A program made the translations under genes and the position numbers. Under the pieces are notes generated by a model. That model made no database searches, had not been told where the DNA came from, and saw nothing but the letters and a program-made list of their open reading frames with translations. Below, piece by piece: positions 21,864 through 33,820 of a stretch of 64,000 nucleotides of DNA. Within the stretch, counting starts at the first letter, position 1. Each line of letters starts with the position of its first letter. The DNA is from Trochalopteron elliotii (Eukaryota > Chordata > Aves > Passeriformes > Leiothrichidae): positions 3,806,825-3,870,824 of the forward strand of contig JANPWX010000081.1 of assembly GCA_024734555.1 (NCBI GenBank), in the 5' to 3' direction.

Positions 21864-24800
21864 GAAAATTCTGGTGCTTCTTCCTTAAAAGTCAGGAGTG
21901 AAACTGAAACCTCTTTCCTAAAATGGAAACGTTTGCTTGGGTGTGGGGATACAATGCAACAGCTGTGGGCTTTTTACTTTCAGTGCCTTCCTTAACACAA
22001 AAAGTACCTGAACACTGCTGACACAAATAGGTGTCCATGACTAACACAGTGTGAGGAACAGGAATATACAGATTGCTTCATGGAACCATGGAACTGAAAC
22101 ACAAACACATTTGTAATGATTAGGGGAAATGGAATTTTCAGGAAGAAATTATATAGCAATGAAAAATAATGGAAGCATCAATGAGAACTAATAATGTTCA
22201 CCTATAAAAAATACCTTTAAAAAGTAAACACAGCCCAATCTTCTCCTTTTTTCTTACACTATGACCTTCTGATAATTTCTAAATCTGGATTGAGGTTCAC
22301 TGCTTGATAAAATTATGGTATTTTTTATACTTCACTCCTATATATTATATAGTCTTTTCTGTACTTATTGGTCATACTCAGCATCTGTTTTCTCTAGAAA
22401 TAAATTCTATTGCTTATAAAAGAATTAAAATAAACCAGCTACTGAGGATTTTCTTTGAAGAATATTCTTCAAAATGCTTCATCTTTGTGGTCATTAGCAA
22501 TTGCTCAATTTTTAATTGGGCATTAAATTATGATTAATTACTTTTTAGTATTTTCAAAATGCAAAACCTGCAAAATATATCAAGCATTGTATTATACAAA
22601 CAACTTTTCCCTTATATTAATGTTAAAGTAATGAAGGCACATATTTGTTAATGTATAGTGCGATGTTATGATCAGTCGTTTTGCTTGGAAAGTCCTAATT
22701 TTTTGTTCTGCCAGTATTAAAATTGGCTGTTAAGGCAGCAAACAGGCTTATAAAATATATCCAAAACTTAATTTTGTCACCCTGATTGGACAAGGGTGTG
22801 TAAATATGACATTACTTGCATCACACAGAACTTCTCTGTCACAGCGCTAAACGTAAGAAAAATGACTGCAAGGTGATTTCCCTAAAGTCATTTAACAAGC
22901 CCCTGGCAGCACTTAGAGTAGATCCCAAGTCTACTGAAACACACCCCATGCTGCCCTGACTGACTAGGAGTCTTCCTTTTGTGTAGAGAAATTAAACTTA
23001 AGGGGCATTTATACATTAGAAACAAATTGCAATATCCTTGCATGATGAAAGTGATTTATCTTTGTCAGTGAAGAAAATGGGTTTTCTTTGTTTACACAAG
23101 AAAATTCTTAAGTGGAAGCTAGGCAATGTATTTTATAGTTATGAGAACCATCCTAAAAGACTACAGACTGCTAAGATATGCACCATATGTGCACCTCACC
23201 ATAACATCCTCTGTTCATGCATTTAAAAGGAATGAGTCTGTTAGTGTAATTCCCTCTTCCCTTTACCTTAAAATCCCTCTCAGAATTAAGCAACCACTGA
23301 CTCAGTGCTTATGCTTGAGCCTTTAAGTCAAGTCACAGGTCTCCTTGGTGTATTAAAACCTCAGCTTTGCCATTTGATTTGCTATTTCTCACATCTTTTT
23401 TTTCCTTTCAGTGATTCTTGACACAAAAGAGTCTTCTCTCTCCTCTGTCTCCAATTTTTAATACATAAGGGTTTTTTACCATCACTGTCATGATCATTGC
23501 TTCAGATCACATAAATTTGTAGTTTTGTACAAAGACAGTGTTGTCACTATATCCTTTCCCTGGTCCTAAAAGACTAAATGAAACAAAAGTAACACAACAA
23601 TTAAAACAAACCCCACTGAACTCTGACTGCAGGCTGGAGGCAGTGTATGTAAGGGCAATATGATGTAGGTAGCTGGCTATGTTCTGTGTGTAGGATTCCT
23701 CAGTACTGGTGGTATATCTACACTTCATTTTGAGATCTTTAAGATCTTTAACTTGGCCAAAGTTGCTGGGATGTGCTCTTTGGAACATAAGGCAGAATTT
23801 CCCACACTCAAGTTTACTTTCAAAATAGCTCTTTGTAAGTGATAGGCACAGAGCAAACCATTTGATCTCCTTCAAGGGTAAGAAAGACAGCTAAAACCAA
23901 GTGTTGTTTTAATAATGCCTGTAAGACCTAACACAGATGAAAGCCTTATAGAGTTAAGTGCTGAGTAGAGCTCTGATCTGTTACTGAAATGTGTGACAAG
24001 AAGTTTTCATATCACCATTGTCTAGAGGAAGAAATACAACATCAAGTCTAAAAGCAGGGCCCAACCTCAAAATTCCTGTGTATAGGACCCAATGCTTAGC
24101 CACAAAAATTTCTCCTAATCACATTCTTTTAAAGGATGGAGTACAGTTTTCCTGATAAATATATATCTGTAAAAAATACATTTTTATATCTCACAAATGG
24201 GTTCTGTTTGGGATAGCTGTGCCCTCTCACAGGGAATTAAGTCACATGGAGTTACTCTGGACTTCCCAACCCAATCCTTCCCAAAGCACAAGTGTAATCT
24301 GAATCCCTTCCACACAAGCACTGTTATTACCTGCAATTCTCAGTTCACCAAGAATAAGCTCTTATAACCCCATGTGGTCCCCAAATTTTACCTGTGCAAT
24401 AAAATGATCTATCTAATAGCAAGGATTAATTACCTTAACTATTGATTTGGTTCAGGTGCTGATAAAAAGTGCTAATTTTTCATGAGTCTCAGCACAGGTG
24501 ATAAAACAGCAGAGTTTTCAAAATATTGATCATCTCAAAAAATCCATGTGCTTTAGTCCTGTGATTACAAAGAACAAACAAAACCTCTTGCAGGGGGAAG
24601 GAATCATAATTTTCTTCTAGATTTTCTGAAAACTCATAACAGCCCAAAAGTCCATCAAGAGCAGTAAAACAGACATCAGCAGAAGGATCAACAGTGCCTA
24701 CAAGTGCAAACTATGTTTCTCTGAGGAACTTCTATAATTTTTGAAAATACTTCTGGAAATTTACAGAGCTGAAGTTTTTTTTGCTAAATGTAGATATTTT

Positions 24801-25552
24801 ATTCCAGTGACTTTGAACTGTAAAATTAAGTGGTATCCTGTATGGAAAAAATCAATCATAATGTAGTTCTGTACTTTATACTGTATTCTGTGTTCCAGCT
24901 TGCAGTGAGGTATAAAAAAAATCTTGTCTGTAAGTAATTTTCAGAAGCAAATACACCTTTACTTGTAAAACTGAATTTCTACAGTAAATATTATCTCTAT
25001 ATCTCCATTTTCTACCTAGCTCATATCCCGTTTAGTAGTCTTGACAAAAAAAAGCCCACTGTTCTCTCTCAAGTATACTTTCATTGTCTTAGATAATATT
25101 TTAACAAAGAGATGAACATCGTGATTTGTTTGGTAACTTATTTAGCAGATTTGAATCTACTGCTGAAAGGTGAAATTAGTCAATTAGGGCAAAGAAGACT
25201 AATTAGAATTTGTAAAAAACTTTTATTTAATGCTTTTAAGGCCTCAGCTTGCTAACAATTAACACTCCTTACTGCTCCAAAGCAACCACTTTGTGCATTC
25301 CTCTTCCCTAATAACATCTCCTTCCTATGGAAGCAAAGGACACAACCTTTGAATGCCTATTCAAAGATGGAATTCCTATTTGAAATCATACTGATGCATC
25401 CCACATTTAGACCTTTGTTTTGGAACTAAGCACAGAATTCAGAAGAGGACCTGAAGGAAATTAATTTAATGTGATTTCATCCTTTCCAGAGGAACAATAA
25501 TGTTTTAAAACTCTTCATTGTTACTGAGAGCTATACTGAGTAGAAATCAAGA
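21864..25552. other. AT-rich DNA, nothing identified
   Basis: About 3.7 kb. The largest frame is 122 codons on the minus strand (23507-23875), and I see no domain in it. There are no named repeats. Confidence 0.55.
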
Positions 25553-25579
25553 ACAAAAACAAACAAACAAACAAACAAA
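25553..25579. repeat. (CAAA)n microsatellite
   Basis: About five perfect CAAA units after a GAACAAAAAC lead-in. Simple repeat. Confidence 0.93.
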
Positions 25580-28223
25580 TTAGGACCTTTACCATCCAAC
25601 AATAGAGAATTTAAAAATTATTTAATCACTCACTTAAAAAATAGAGGCAAAAAATTGACATCACAATGAGAATCTGGAGTAGGAACTGGGAATAGAACTT
25701 TAATTGTTTTCACTGACTGTGACTTTACAGATAGTCCTTCCTTCCTCCTAAAATGTCAACATATTAATTATGGAAGAGACACAGTTTGGGAGTATTTATG
25801 CAGATTACTGCACATAAATTCTATTTCATGAGACCAGTGTTCATAACTGTATTTCCTCAAAATAAAAAGATATTTTGAAAATTAATTTACTCCTCAAGTA
25901 AAATCTCTGAAAAAGATGTGTTAGTGAGAAGTTGCCCCAGAAATTTGGTTCATTCGTACAGCAATGAGGGAAATAACACCAGAACAAAAGAAACTAAGAA
26001 ATTCTACAACTCTCAAAAAGGAAAACAAAACAAATAAAAGCACATCTACAGGAACACAGTTTTAAAAGAAAAACTAATCTGAAAAGCTAACAAAAAGGCA
26101 GAGTTTCTTTAATGAATGTACTGAAAGCAGCAAATGGTACATAAATTTCCTAACAAACTTGCTGTTCTTGTTGAGAAAGATTCTTTCAGCACAGAACCAT
26201 GGCATGGAAAATCTTTATACTGTGTTTACATCTTCCCAGCTTGGTTACTCATTTTGTTGTCTGTCACACTAATCTACAAAATTGTACCAAGGACTCTTCC
26301 CTTCCCCCTCACGAGAGACATTTCAGTGCCAGTGAGCTCTTTGGCTCCAGCAGTGTTTCCATTCCACAGAAGTTGCCAGTGTTGCTAATTGAACTGTCAC
26401 TGCTCCTGCTGTTCAGATTATTTCATCCTGACCCTAAAAGCAGTGGGACAGGTTTTGCTTGTGCAATTTAACTATGGAGAATTGTTCTGCAAGTCAACAG
26501 AAAGAAGCTAATGAAGAATTGAAAGAAATTTACTAATAATGGATAAAACTCGTTGAAATAAAACACAAAAAAAGCATTCCAAGTTTTAACTGAAGAGTGC
26601 AGACTCTATTCACTTTAATGTGTTTGTGTTTGGCCTGTTTTATACAGACAAAGAATGGAAGAAAACCTGCAGTTTTCCCCAGAGTGTTTGAAATAGTTTA
26701 TTCCCAAGTGAATAATGAGGGCTGCAGCTTCCCCCTAAAGAACAACACAACTTGTTCTGCCAACCCAGCTTTGCTCCCTATTTCTGTGCTGTCAAACACT
26801 GCATTCACACATCCCATGAAAAAGATGAGGCCTCCCTTTTAGAACTGTTCTCTTCTCAATTCCAGCTCCAGCCAAGCAGCTCTCTGGCAGAATGGCATTT
26901 TAAAGATGTTGCTTCTCCACCACCTTCCTGAACAGTAATTTCACACAATTATCCAATCAGGAGCTGGGGATTTGGACTAAGATTGCATACCCTGTGAACA
27001 GGGGACAGACATTGACAGCAGCATGGGACATAAAGTCACACCAAGGTTCAAGGCTGGGCTTTGGAACACATTTTTAGCAGCTGTTGGATGGGGTATAAAG
27101 CCTTTCCCATTGTAGCTAGAACAGACATCCCAAAATATATTAAACACAAAAACATTTTTTAGTTGCACTAATGGAATTATCCTGACTACCATCATGTGGA
27201 ATCAACTTAAAATATCAAAGAAAAGAGCTTTCCTGACAGTGTGCTTACTGTAATTTGTTGATTTTTATTTGAATAAGAGATCTAGGGAGATGGCTCCTGG
27301 CTGAAATATTTTCCTGGAATATCAGACATGACATGATGGTATATTTAATTATCTCTTATTTCCCCTAAGTATTTATAGAATTGTACAAGGCAAACTGGTG
27401 TGTATCTATTAATATCCATATCTATCTATTTAGCTATCTTTCATCTATTCACATACACCTATTTTATCATAAAGGAACTCAATAAATCACTTACCTAAGG
27501 ATATCCCATAAGACTACCTAAGAGACTGAGTTGTGAATCAAGGACAAATGCTGAACTCGACTGAACTGAATAATAACTGAAAGAAATGCTGAGCAGAATG
27601 CTGAAACAGCAGCTGAAACTGAATACTCATGAGGCTGGGATGGTGCATGGGAAAGATGCCACTCTTTGGGGAGCTGTCACCATGCAGAGCTACTGAAAGA
27701 GAATCTCTGCCTTCTGCTCTTAGTGTGGGAAAGTTCAGACAGAGCCTCCCAGGAAAACGTGTCATACTTATAAACTTAGGTCCAGTTCAGAGGAGTGAAT
27801 TATTTGTTACTTGCTGAGTAAAAGGTCCCCTTATAAGAGCAGGGCTAATCTGACAGTCTTTCTTTTCCCCAGGGAATAGAGACAAAATCTTATCAAACTT
27901 GGCCTTTCTTAGCCCAATAACAGCAAAGGGCATGATTGCAAAAATGCTGCCTTCTGGCTTTCTTGCCAGCCTTTATTCAGTGTTTAGCCCTACTTATCTA
28001 CAAAGTTCCTCTGCCTTCCCTTTACAAAGCATTACTAACAAAGAATAGGTAATTTAAAGTATTTAAAATGTGAGTTTTCTGGGCCTAGCTAGCTTGGGAG
28101 TGGCTAGCACTTTGCCAGCAGTGACAACCATGCCTGACTTTCTGACAGGTGAAATGAGAAAAAACGAAATGGTGCTCACTGAAGCAAAACCTCCCAACAG
28201 TGGATGTTTATGGGGAGGTGACC
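25580..28223. other. AT-rich DNA with a degenerate TCTA tract
   Basis: Mostly unique sequence. At about 27402-27452 there is a degenerate TATC/TCTA-rich microsatellite (TATCTATTAATATCCATATC, then TATCTATTTAGCTATC). Overlapping frames at 26134-26471 have no recognisable content. Confidence 0.55.
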
Positions 28224-28320
28224 AGAATTTGTGAGATCATCCAGTGTGACCTCTTGAATATTGTAGAATATTAAAGAACTAAACATAATCCAGAATATGA
28301 CATTCACCCAATTCCTCCAT
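28224..28320 (-). mobile_element. Possible ancient CR1 fragment
   Basis: TTTGTGAGATCATCCAGTGT followed by GACCTCTTGAATA, an AT-rich stretch and ATTCACCCAATTCCTCCATG. This resembles the reverse complement of ancient amniote CR1 3' ends, which carry a GTCATCTAGTCTGACCTCCT segment and then TTCACCCAGT. It is strongly diverged and called only on the order of two short matches. Confidence 0.4.
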
Positions 28321-31300
28321 GTTTTCCACTGCTGTTTCACTAGCAAGTGGTAATGTAAAATGATTCAATCTTATTCCTGTGAACTAAAATTGCAGGAAAA
28401 ATGCAGCATTGATGAAAAGTAGTAAAGAAATCTAACTGCTTGAGCTGAAGCATGAAACAGTTTGTGTAAAATGATCACCTTAAATAAAATGGGAGAGACC
28501 AAAAACATTCCCAGATAATTTGACAGCAATAAAATCAACATACTAATGCAACATCACCAGTTCTTTCATCCACCCATCACTGAAAAAACATTATCAGCTC
28601 AGGGTCTATAAGGACAATGGTAATCTTTATTCTGACCAAAAAAAGAAATCTTTGAGAACCCTTCATTTCTTCATATTTATTAGGGACAGTTTTCACTTGT
28701 GGTTCCTATAAGCACCTCCTCTACCTGGAGGATTCCTTAGGTTGAATATTCAGTACAAGTGTTAGCTAGATACCAGTGGAAAGTCATTCAAAGCTTCAAG
28801 GGAAAATTTCCAGAGTAACATTTGAAAACAATTTCTTCTCTTTGAGAGGATTATTTAGGATGGCATGAAAACAGGCAGTCAAGAAATACGGTCAGGAGGG
28901 TGACATGATACAATGCTGGTCTTTGGCTAAGAAAACTAGGAAAAGGCAGAACATAAAAAATGTTCTTTGTAATGTGAACATTTTGGACCAATGTGATAAA
29001 TGGGTTTGTGGAGCTCCTCATGTTTCCTAAAGGCATCACACTCCACAAGAACAGCATGTCTGTCAAACAGTTGCTATGAATCAGACCTCAACAAACAGAA
29101 AGAAAGATAAATCTGCAGTTGCAGTTTTTTCTATCTTTTTTGTAATTTCTTTTTTGTCTCTGATAAATTAAGATGTATACAAGAAAAAAAATGTATATAA
29201 TAAAAACAAATGTATTTTACTGTTAGAAGAGATATTTAAATCCATTTAAAATTATTTTACCTGCTATATAAATTGCCAAGGTTTGTCCATTGTTACAAAT
29301 CGGACCCTATAGTTTCCAAGAGAACTTTGTAGCAGTTTGAGATAAAACCAGTTTAGCCTACTTTTTCATACTTCTTTACAGTGTTGCCTTAAAAATATTT
29401 GCCTGAAAAATTGTGTCCAGCTGTTTCAGAATCCCTGTTGTCACATAAATTAAGTGCAACTATTTCAAAATGTATTTTGCAATTTTTCACTGCCTGGACA
29501 TATACTGTGTATCTGTGGAACTTAAAGATATATCTCCTCTGCTTTTCTGAGTATTGTGACAAAAGCAAAGAACTGAATCTTTTATGCTTTCTATTTCCAA
29601 AACCTTGAGCTTACAGCTCTCCATATTTGTTCCACTTACTGTGGCATAACTGCTTCAGCTAAGGAATGATCAAGGTATTTCTCAACAACATGTTTCTCTA
29701 TCATGTTCTTTGTCCAGGGATCACAGCAGGTTGATAACAATACTGAAAAAGGAGATAAGAATTCCTTTTAAAAAAATTTGGCAGATTGTTGTACAAAATG
29801 AAAAGAAAGAAGAGAATGACAGCTGAGTACAGCAGTTCATACTTCAAAGCATAAAATTTCCTTATTTTTGTAATATTTATAATTTCTTTCATGTTTTATA
29901 TTATAAGCTCATATCCTACAATTTCTTCAAATATCCAGCAATCCCATTAAATACCTTCTCAGAAAGGAAAACTGTTGCTAAACTGGCACATAAATATTGG
30001 AAATCATCTATCTTTTCAGCTTTTTTATTTACTTTTCTAATGTAGTATCTATTAGTTTCACCATATTTTTGTGAGCTATCACAAAAAGACACAAGTAAAT
30101 TATCAAACACCATACTATTTTCAAGGAAAAAAAAAACCTTGAGAGACAGATAAATATTCTGCTACAGCACGAGGATTTTCTGCCTGTTAAACTCCACTCA
30201 CCCCAAGCAATTGTTTTGCACTTCAAGGTCACCTCCCTCCTCTCTTCAGGAGTTTCAAGTTTCTTCCAGTTAGTAGCTTGGCAACCCTGTCCATCTTCCT
30301 TTCCTTACTTACTGGCAATAAAGGCAGTGTTGGACAGTTTTAAAAAAACCCCAAAAACAAATCGAAACAAAGCACATAGCACCCCCTGGAAAACACAGAA
30401 AATATTATTTAAATAATAACTGTTATTTATTTCCGTAAGTCCTGGATCTTTTTAAATGCCAGCTTCAAAGAGGATGAAATGCCTTTCTTTTGTTCTTCAT
30501 CTTCTAAGTAAAAACATTCAAAATTACTGGAAGCATGGGGAAAATCCCAAGTGTGATGTGTGGAGCAAGCCCCACCAACTGGCTTTTTTGGCCACTTTGT
30601 TGTCCTTAATTTTTAAGTGGATCTCAAAATTAATCATGTTTCTAGATTTGCACACAATGTGTAATAGGGAGGTCTTCTTTTTTTTTGGGAGGAGTTCATT
30701 GCATTAGAATCTAGAGAGGGATTATTTGTCAGGTAATATTAGAAAAAGAAAGCCTGAGAGAAAGTGCTCAGCCAACACGGCCAATTAATGTGAGACCAAC
30801 TGGCAACAGACCAGGGGATGGTACTTACTTTGAGAGGTTTAATTTAAATTAATGAACAGTGTCCTATAAGAAGGGTCAAAAAGGAAACTTGCTGTACTTT
30901 TTCTTCACTTGAGGCTCTTAAAAAGTTAGCTGACCTATACATCTCCATTGCTGAGAGAATTGCAACTTCCTTTATTTTCACTGTTTGTCTCTTCCTCTGT
31001 TTTTTCTGTGTCTGGCCTATTGGCTTAGTTGTTGATATATTTTATGGTTATTTTTCTTTTTTTATGTATGTTTTTTGGTTTGTTTGTGGGGGTTTTTGTT
31101 TGTTTTCTTCTTAAAAACTCCCCTACTTCATTTTTATCCTTTCTTCTCTGAACTTTACAATCCTTGGTCCGAGTTTTCTGCTTCCTGGCTGTAGATCACA
31201 TATGTTTCTTTTCGGCCATGCAAACAGCCATGGGAATAGACAACTTGGACTAGTTATGCCCTATCTGAATTTCCAGCACATAAGCTACTCCAGCAACTGC

Positions 31301-32053
31301 CTGCATGAAGGGGTACTGTGGAATCAGGATTATGGTAGGTGACTTTCAGGGAGCAAAGGAGAGCTCTGCCAGCAGCTGCTGGAGCACATTACAGGGCGGT
31401 AGCTGGAATGTGTCCAGGGTCATGCAGATTTATCCACTCCCATGGCATTTCTCCACTGTTCTGCACATTAGTCTCATCTTTCAGCCCTCCCTGGGAATGC
31501 TGAACCAGCTTGGGGAGGAAAGATATTGAACATACATTTAGTGCTGCTGGAAGTGAAAATTACAAATGGGATATTCGTTTCTTTGCAAGTGCATTTTGTT
31601 CAAGGTTTGCTAAAACTTTTCAGGGAAAACCCAAACACAAACAGTTAAAATATTCCTATATCTTTATGCAAAGTAATAAATGCATTTTATACGCATTCTA
31701 TACTTGTGCACTATGGATTTCTACATGCACATGCTCATATACACACATATGTATGGATCACTTAGTCACTGAAACACAGGCACTTGTTGTAATAGAGAAC
31801 AGCAGCTCTTGAACAGTACTGAAATACTTTGAAATTATATTTTAGAATAGAAAACTAAAGCAAAAGGGAAACTGCCAAGAGAGTTACAGGCAGACCGCCT
31901 CCATTTTGTTATCTAACCTGAAATCAGTGAAGGGTGTGAAGAGCAGCATCTCTGCTCTGAGGAATGGTGGCCCTTTAAAAGAGAAATGTTGCAGTGCGTG
32001 ATTAAGGTTTTTCAAAGTTGTATATGTATTTTGTTTATTTGTTTGTATTGGTA
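28321..32053. other. AT-rich DNA, nothing firm
   Basis: About 3.7 kb. It contains a perfect 14-base palindrome, CCAGCAGCTGCTGG (31369-31382), centred on an E-box-like CAGCTG, and a T/G-rich stretch at 31040-31110. Frames at 31305-31812 show no domain. Confidence 0.55.
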
Positions 32054-32380
32054 TGTCGCTTTCAAAAAACTCCCCCTCATCCCCAAATCCCTGCGGTATC
32101 ACCCTGGAGGGACCACCCTGCCAATCACCCTGATAGACCTGAGGGAAATGCTCTCCCATTTGACCAGGTGAAGCACCCGTGTTCTGAAGCACCCCCTTCC
32201 TTCCCCCCCATTGGCCCCAAGTTCTTCCCTGCCCAGGCTGTGCCCTGGATACTTAAGGAGAGAACTGGGGCCCAAAACTTGCTCTGGCACTGGAGTTCCA
32301 TGGAATAAAACCTCATCACCCACACCCAGGGTCTGCTCTTTATTCCAAGCCTCAGACCACGCTGCAAACTGAGATTGAAA
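32054..32380 (+). mobile_element. Probable retroviral LTR (ERVK-like), edges uncertain
   Basis: A C-rich block in an AT-rich neighbourhood. In order it has TGTCGCTTTC at the possible head, ACCTGAGGGAAATGCTCTCC with TTTGACCAGGTGAAGCACCC, a GGATACTTAAGGAGAGAACT stretch in the position expected for a promoter, TTCCATGGAATAAAACCTCA carrying AATAAA, and GGGTCTGCTCTTTATTCC. This order (C-rich U3, weak TATA, polyadenylation signal about 50-60 bases downstream, then T-rich R/U5) is that of avian beta-like ERV LTRs. I could not define the TG/CA ends or a target duplication. The 80- to 96-codon frames on both strands here come from its base composition. Confidence 0.5.
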
Positions 32381-33704
32381 ACCCACCAAACTTTCCTTTT
32401 ATGCTGGTAACTACTGCTTGCTGGTAAGCAGCTCAGAAACCAGCACAGAGAAACACAAAAGAAAATAGGAAACCAAACTCATTAAAAAAAACCCAAACAA
32501 AAACCCACCCTGCAGTTCTTTATTCTATTTATTTAGTTTCAGTTTCTAATTGAAAATAAAGTGAGCCAGAACTTGAGCAAAACAACAGGAGTTAAAAAGG
32601 GTAATCCATGAGATTGGAAGGCAGAGGAAGAAGGCAGGAAGCTTTTTGCACATATATATGGACAGAGAAAACAGAAGTGATTAACATTCTAAACCCTTAC
32701 CTACTTCATAATCAGTTTTTCTATTCAGCTATCTACAGTGACTGCAAGGTGAAATGCAAATTAACACCACTTGTATCTCCTACCACATCATTACTGATGT
32801 GTTGGAAAGAGACAGGACAATAACTATACCTGTCCCAGGGTAGGAATCCTGTGCTGTCACCAATAGATGCTCCCTGCATCTTTGGTCTTAATCAGCAACA
32901 CTCGTTGATGCAAGTATCAACATCTGCAATGCATTAATTGCACTTCTGTTCCTCACATAGGTTTTTGTATATTAAGCTGTTTCTTGTATATCCCCCTTTT
33001 CCCTGTAGCAATTTCCATGCTCATTTTTAAAGTTTTCCCTGCAACATTTTATCCCATCTTCCATTTATATTTTAAATTAAATAGGCAATAAATTCAACTG
33101 ATTTCCTTAAATGTCATTAAATAAATGACTTTACAGATGTGCTTTAGTTAACGAAGGGGAGTAGAACAGTTCAAAAAATGCAGTCACTCTACAAAGGCCA
33201 TATAGAGCATAGGATGGTGCCAGCATCAAAGTACAAGTGAGCTAGAGGATGAAAGGGATCATAGATTTGAAAAATAGTAGGGTGGGAATCATGTAAGACA
33301 TCTGTGGTGATGTTGAAAAAGTTTATCCGATAGCATTCAGGAAAGGAAAAAAAATGCAGGGTGATATAATTAGCACTGGGAGCTGAGATTCTGTCCTAAG
33401 ACACTGGGACTACTGCCTTTGTATATGGGATCAAGTTATTTAAATGTTGTTGGGTTTGGGGTTTTTTTTCAGGAAACAAAATAAGTTGATAAATTGACAA
33501 ATTTTCACATATCTTTTTCTGCCTTTAGCAATATAAGCAAAAATAAGTTCAACAAAAACCCCATGATGTCAATGATTTGGGCAGGAAATGAGACAGAAGT
33601 TACATCCATTGTTACTTCAAATGGGAAAGGGTAGTTAATATGGTACACCAAATGAAAAGAAAATTAAAATTAAAATAAATAGAGAAGTAAAGACATACTT
33701 CTTA
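32381..33704. other. AT-rich DNA, nothing identified
   Basis: A-rich stretch at 32484-32503 and otherwise unique sequence. No supported gene. Confidence 0.6.
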
Positions 33705-33820
33705 GTACCATTCACTTTGCAGCACATACAAAAATTGTGAATAATCCCATTATATCTGAAGAAGAATTATCAGGGACATGTTAACTGTCGTAAGAGTCAT
33801 TATCCTACATGAAGATATTG
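33705..33820 (+). pseudogene. Decayed U6 spliceosomal RNA copy
   Basis: U6 snRNA pairs with U4 and U2 in the spliceosome. The 5' part here, TTCACTTTGCAGCACATACA, matches the U6 5' stem-loop (TCGCTTCGGCAGCACATA) with few changes. It is followed by AAAAATTGTGAATAAT (AAAATTGGAACGAT in U6) and then GAAGAAGAATTATCAGGG, in place of the GAGAAGATTAGCATGG that carries the conserved ACAGAGA region. A TAAGAGTCATTATCCTACAT segment follows, with TGAAG at the position of U6 TGAAGCG. The order and spacing over about 116 bases fit the whole RNA. The ACAGAGA box is broken and there is no terminal T run, so it cannot be functional. It is best read as an old retroposed copy. The alignment was made by eye from memory of the U6 sequence. 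Confidence 0.55.

Noticed and set aside
31369..31382. CCAGCAGCTGCTGG palindrome as a regulatory site
   Set aside because: Fourteen-base palindromes containing CAGCTG are common and nothing else nearby suggests an enhancer.
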